Source of the DNA: CAXTPV01 sp965276715
Lineage (GTDB): Bacteria > Pseudomonadota > Alphaproteobacteria > Acetobacterales > Acetobacteraceae
Direction: 5' to 3'
Assembly: GCA_965276715.1 (NCBI GenBank)
Contig: OZ255622.1
Location: 4,030,001 to 4,094,000 of the forward strand
Length of the DNA stretch: 64,000 bases
Program-made: the position numbers and the translations under genes
In this document: positions 60,904-64,000 of the stretch, in pieces
Layout: each line of letters begins with the position of its first letter
Position numbering within the stretch: the stretch's first letter is position 1
The notes under the pieces: generated by a model
Databases searched by the model: none
Seen by the model: only the letters and a program-made list of their open reading frames with translations
What the model was told of the DNA's origin: nothing

Positions 60904-61364
60904 CCCGCACCGGCATCCTGTTATCGATCTCGCTGCTGTTCAACGTCTTCGCGGCCGGCGCGCTCGGCGGGGGCATCATCATGCTGTCGCACGAGCATGG
61001 CCGTCCGCTGCTGCGCCCGGTCCGCTTCGCCGGCGCGCAGCTTCCACCCTCGGATCGGCGCGCGTTCCATCAGCTGATCGCGGCGACCCTGCGCGACAAT
61101 CGCGGTCTTGCCCGCCAGGAGATCCAGGCGCGCAGCAGCGCCGCCGCGTTGTTCCGGCAACCGGATTTCGACCGCGCCGCGGCAGAGGCCGCACTCGCCG
61201 ACGCGCGCGATGCCGTCCAACGTTTCCAGGCGGCCATCGACACCGCGGCGATCGCGTTCGCCTCGGGGCTGCCGGCGGACGAGCGCGTCACCCTCGCCGC
61301 CGGGCTCGAGCGCGGCGGCCCGCTGCGTCATCCCGGCCTCCCGCGGCCCGCCGGAACGCCCTGA
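60900..61364 (+). CDS. Periplasmic heavy-metal-sensor-type protein (CnrX/ZraP-like)
   Basis: A 154-residue membrane-anchored protein: an N-terminal hydrophobic segment (ILLSISLLFNVFAAGALGGG) and an alpha-helical periplasmic body (RRAFHQLIAATLRDNRGLARQ, RAAAEAALADARDAVQRFQAA) like the heavy-metal resistance/CnrX-type family. It overlaps the anti-sigma stop (ATGA). With sigma and anti-sigma it makes an envelope-stress sensing trio; metal binding is not shown. Confidence 0.75.
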   Translation: MTRTGILLSISLLFNVFAAGALGGGIIMLSHEHGRPLLRPVRFAGAQLPPSDRRAFHQLIAATLRDNRGLARQEIQARSSAAALFRQPDFDRAAAEAALADARDAVQRFQAAIDTAAIAFASGLPADERVTLAAGLERGGPLRHPGLPRPAGTP

Positions 61365-61368
61365 AGTC

Positions 61369-61510
61369 CTGGGGCTCCGCCCCACACCCGCGTCGTGCGA
61401 AAGCACGCCCTTGGCGTGACGGGTCCAGGCGGCCCCGGACCCGCAATGTATTGAATTCATTGGCGATCCAAACGCCCAGCGTTTGGCGGGGCGCGGGGCG
61501 GAGCCCCGCT
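61369..61510. repeat. Dispersed palindromic element, copy 7 (composite)
   Basis: Hairpins TGGGGC/GCCCCA (61370-61384), AAACGC/GCGTTT (about 61470-61484) and GCGGGGC/GCCCCGC (61493-61509), with the linker GGTCCAGGCGGCCCCGGACC between. It fills most of the 209-bp gap between the sensor gene and the ABC exporter and lies between convergent genes. Confidence 0.7.
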
Positions 61511-61573
61511 TTCAGGCTGATTTCGCCTCCGGCGAGCTAGATTTACAGCCTCTCTTCCCGGACCTGCATTGGC

Positions 61574-63310
61574 TCACGCCGCCTCCAGCGTGCCCGCGCC
61601 CGCGCCATTGCGCGCCAGCCGAAGCACCCGCGCATGCAGCCGCGCCACCGCCTCGCTGTGCGTGATCGACACCAGCGTCGTCGCCGGCAGCGCGCGCGCC
61701 AGCAGCGCGTACATCGCGGCCTCCGCGCCCGGATCGAGCGACGACGTCGCCTCATCGAGGAACAGCCAGTCGGGCCGCGTCAGCAGCGCGCGCGCGATCG
61801 CCACCCTCTGCTTCTGCCCGGGCGACAGGATCTGCGCCCACGCCGCATCCTCGTCGAGCCGGGGCGCCAACTCCGCGAGCCCCACGTCGGCCAGCACCGA
61901 CGCCACGCGCGAGGCCTGCACCGCGTCCGCCGCCAGCGGGTAGCACAGCACCCGCCGCAGCGAGCCCGTCGGCAGATAGGGCGTCTGCGGCAGGAACATC
62001 CGCGCACCGGCCCCTGGCCGCACCGTGCCCGACGCGAACGGCCAGATCCCCGCCAGCGCCCGGAACAGGCTCGTCTTGCCCATCCCCGACGGCCCCAGGA
62101 TCGCCGTCGACACCCCGCGCTCGATCCGCAGGTCCGCCGGCCCCACCAGACGCGCGCCGTCCGGCGCCGAGACCACGAGCCCTTCCGCCGACAGCGCATC
62201 CCCTGCCGCCATCGCCGGTGCGCCGCCGCGTGCCGTCTCGATCGCCCGATGGAACGTCGCCAGACGTTCGACCTGCGCCGCGTAGCCGGCCAGCGCCGCG
62301 TAATTGTTCATGAACCACAGGAACGCCAACTGCAGATCGCCGAACAACTGGTTGACCTGCATCAACGTCCCGAACGTGATCGTCCCGGCAAAAAACCGCG
62401 GTGACCACACCACGAGGATGAAGAAATCCGACACGGTGCCGAAGAAGCCGGTCACGAACGTCACCATCGACGTCCGGTTCACGATCTGGATCCCGTTCCG
62501 GTACACCGCCAGGAACCGCGCCGCCAGACCGCGCTCCTCCTCCGCCGCACTGCCATACAGCGCCACCGCCTCGCCATGCTCCCTGACCTGCACGAGCGAG
62601 AAGCGGAAATCGCCGGTCAGCCGCTGCTGCGCGAACGTCAGCGGCGCCAGCCGCCGTCCGGTCAGGTGCGTCAGCCACGTCACCACCGCGGAATAACCCA
62701 GCGCCGCGAACACCAGCACGCCCGGGATCGCCATCCCGAACAGCACCGTCCGTCCCGACAGCGCCCACAGCAGGCCGCCATAGCTCACGATCGTCGTCAG
62801 GTTCGAGATGATCGCCACCGTGAAGGTCAGCGAGTTGTTCGTCACCAGATCGACGTCTTCCTGGATACGCTGATCGGGATTGTCCAATCCCGGCCCGGAA
62901 TCGCCGCGCAGTCCAAGCCGGAAATGCGCGTCTCCCGTCAACCAGTCCGACACGAACCGGTTCGTCAGCCACCGCCGCCAGCGTATCTGCAGGATCCCCT
63001 GCACGTAGATCCCCAGCGCCCCCAGCGCCACCAGCACGGCCGCGAACATCACGAAGCCAGGCAGCGGCAGTCCGTGCGGCCGCGGCGTGAACCAGAACAG
63101 CCCGCGGAAGAACCCCGCCGCGTCCTTCTGCTGCAGCGCCGTGTAGAAGATGTTCCGCGAGAACGAGATCGCGAGCCCGAACCCGACCTGCGCCAGGTTG
63201 AGCGCGATCAGCAGCACCAGCAGCGCCCACGCCGACCGCCATTCGCGCGATACGAAATACGGCCGCATCAGGAACCACAGATCGCCCAGGAACCGCAGGC
63301 CCTTGCGCAT
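61574..63310 (-). CDS. SbmA/BacA-like ABC transporter with fused ATPase
   Basis: A 578-residue fused exporter/importer. The N-terminal membrane domain (SbmA_BacA type) shows QVGFGLAISFSRNIFYTAL, NPDQRIQEDVDLV and LTHLTGRRLAPLTFAQQ-RLTGDFR. The ATPase has Walker A GPSGMGKTS, signature LSPGQKQRVAIARAL and Walker B WLFLDEATSSLD. Relatives (YddA, BclA, Rv1819c type) transport peptides or cobalamin. ATG 63310 overlaps the DUF3253 stop. Confidence 0.9.
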   Translation of the reverse strand: MRKGLRFLGDLWFLMRPYFVSREWRSAWALLVLLIALNLAQVGFGLAISFSRNIFYTALQQKDAAGFFRGLFWFTPRPHGLPLPGFVMFAAVLVALGALGIYVQGILQIRWRRWLTNRFVSDWLTGDAHFRLGLRGDSGPGLDNPDQRIQEDVDLVTNNSLTFTVAIISNLTTIVSYGGLLWALSGRTVLFGMAIPGVLVFAALGYSAVVTWLTHLTGRRLAPLTFAQQRLTGDFRFSLVQVREHGEAVALYGSAAEEERGLAARFLAVYRNGIQIVNRTSMVTFVTGFFGTVSDFFILVVWSPRFFAGTITFGTLMQVNQLFGDLQLAFLWFMNNYAALAGYAAQVERLATFHRAIETARGGAPAMAAGDALSAEGLVVSAPDGARLVGPADLRIERGVSTAILGPSGMGKTSLFRALAGIWPFASGTVRPGAGARMFLPQTPYLPTGSLRRVLCYPLAADAVQASRVASVLADVGLAELAPRLDEDAAWAQILSPGQKQRVAIARALLTRPDWLFLDEATSSLDPGAEAAMYALLARALPATTLVSITHSEAVARLHARVLRLARNGAGAGTLEAA

Positions 63311-63564
63311 CAGCCCGCCACCATGCGCAGCCGGATCACCCCGCGCACCGCGTCGAGTGCCACCGGCTTGCCCTTGCGCAGGATCTCGATCCGCCCAGCG
63401 CGCGCCAGCGCCAATGCCGCCGCGCGCACCCGGCCGAGTTCGCTTCGCCAGGCCTCGCCGCCGAGCACCCGCGCCGCGTCCGTCGGGCAGATCGACTTCC
63501 CGGGCCCACGCTCTCCCGTCAGCCGCAGGATCGCCGCTTCCGCCTCGTCGTCCACATCCGTCAT
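63310..63564 (-). CDS. DUF3253 family protein
   Basis: An 84-residue winged-helix-like protein: AILRLTGERGPGKSICPTDA, AARVLGGEAWRSELGRVRAA, AGRIEILRKGKPV, ending IRLRM. DUF3253 has no known activity. ATG 63564 is chosen; an in-frame GTG or ATG upstream adds only a basic stretch. It is co-transcribed with the ABC gene (one-base overlap). Confidence 0.85.
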   Translation of the reverse strand: MTDVDDEAEAAILRLTGERGPGKSICPTDAARVLGGEAWRSELGRVRAAALALARAGRIEILRKGKPVALDAVRGVIRLRMVAG

Positions 63565-63701
63565 GACCGCGAACCTGCCCCGGACACCGCGCGCCCACAA
63601 GGCGAGCCGCGCGCATGACCCCTTTTCAACGCTGACCGATCGGCATTAGCTTGATCCCCGTAAACGCGCTGTAACTCCGCGGTCATACGGGAGCACGACC
63701 A

Positions 63702-63863
63702 ATGAGCCTGGCGGACATCGCCCTTCCCGGCCGCACCCGCCGTCCCGGCCTCGCCTGGTTCCTGGCCCCGCTGTTCCTGCTCGGCGTCTGGCTCGCCGCC
63801 GGTCCCCATCATGCCCGTGCCCACCATCATCCGGTCAGCGTCGGGGTTGCGGCGGACCACTGA
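63702..63863 (+). CDS. Small membrane or exported protein, His-rich tail
   Basis: A 53-residue reading frame with GGAG 8 nt before the ATG. It has a basic start, one hydrophobic helix (LAWFLAPLFLLGVWLAAG) and a tail with PHHARAHHHPV. It could be a cleaved peptide or a single-span protein, possibly metal-binding. It is shorter than 60 residues but the site, composition and helix support it. The GST gene follows 42 nt later. Confidence 0.5.
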   Translation: MSLADIALPGRTRRPGLAWFLAPLFLLGVWLAAGPHHARAHHHPVSVGVAADH

Positions 63864-63905
63864 TCGCGTTTCTCTCCGTCCGGCAATTTCAGACGAGACA
63901 GACCC

Positions 63906-64000
63906 ATGATCGAGCTCTGGTCCTGGCCGACCCCGAACGGCCAGAAGGTGCATATCGCGCTCGAGGAGCTCGGCCTCGCCTACCGCACCATCGCCGTCGA
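63906..64000 (+). CDS. Glutathione S-transferase, cut by window end
   Basis: The first 31 residues are visible: IELWSWPTPNGQKVHIALEE then LGLAYRTIAV, the thioredoxin-fold opening of a GST of the YfcG/Ure2-like class (TPNG motif). It is distinct from yghU at 12644, which has an N-terminal extension. Confidence 0.88.
   Translation, partial: MIELWSWPTPNGQKVHIALEELGLAYRTIAV

Overview
The window is a high-GC chromosomal segment, very likely from an alphaproteobacterium of the Rhodospirillales/Acetobacteraceae type. The pointers are the order RodZ-like HTH gene, ispG, hisS, prfA, later prmC and a DUF4167 gene; a Hint-domain protein with a CFATGT motif; GCG_CRPN and DUF3253 proteins; and many GTG/TTG starts with 4-nt stop/start overlaps. 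Genus-level assignment cannot be made from sequence reading alone. No phage, plasmid origin, CRISPR array or intact transposase was seen.

Region 1 (1-12.6 kb) is an exopolysaccharide locus: a GT4 glycosyltransferase (cut by the window edge), a WecG/TagA/CpsF transferase, a GDP-mannose-epimerase-like enzyme, a second glycosyltransferase, a polyprenyl-phosphate sugar-1-phosphate transferase, an AbrB/PIN toxin-antitoxin pair, a LuxR-type regulator with a degenerate receiver, a Wza-like export lipoprotein, two divergent acyltransferase-3 membrane proteins and an O-antigen-ligase/polymerase-like membrane protein. Region 2 (12.6-16.2 kb) is a tight yghU, epimerase, Tat-type cupin, Rieske oxygenase run. 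Region 3 (16.2-24.2 kb) is a galactoside utilisation operon (GH42, GH36, two ABC permeases, substrate-binding protein) facing a divergent AraC regulator. Region 4 (24.2-31.8 kb) is mostly core: a membrane protein/methyltransferase pair, FKBP isomerase, DUF2237, the RodZ-like protein, ispG, hisS and prfA.

Region 5 (31.8-47.9 kb) looks like an accessory block that separates prfA from prmC, genes normally adjacent. It starts with a fossil of a serine recombinase. It holds a catabolic group (SphA-like outer-membrane protein, MmgE/PrpD, a flavin monooxygenase, LysR, AtuA, DUF4387, a broken NylB-like hydrolase), then DoxX, SDR, LysR, kinase, GNAT and MFS genes, a Phd/VapC pair inside a 130-bp direct repeat, a carotenoid oxygenase and a secreted protein of unknown function. 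Region 6 (47.9-57.7 kb) resumes with prmC and DUF4167, then a Hint protein, an MscS channel, tRNA-Met(CAU), gmd-rmd for GDP-rhamnose, an HTH regulator with a divergent oxidoreductase, GFA and VOC proteins. Region 7 (57.8-64 kb) has an orphan antitoxin beside a truncated VapC and a decayed GH5 gene, a small secreted protein/lipoprotein pair, an ECF sigma/anti-sigma/periplasmic sensor operon, an SbmA-like ABC exporter with a DUF3253 protein, a small His-rich membrane protein and the start of a glutathione S-transferase.

About nine GC-rich, multi-hairpin palindromic elements of shared design sit between genes throughout. They are annotated as a dispersed repeat family and may also act as terminators.
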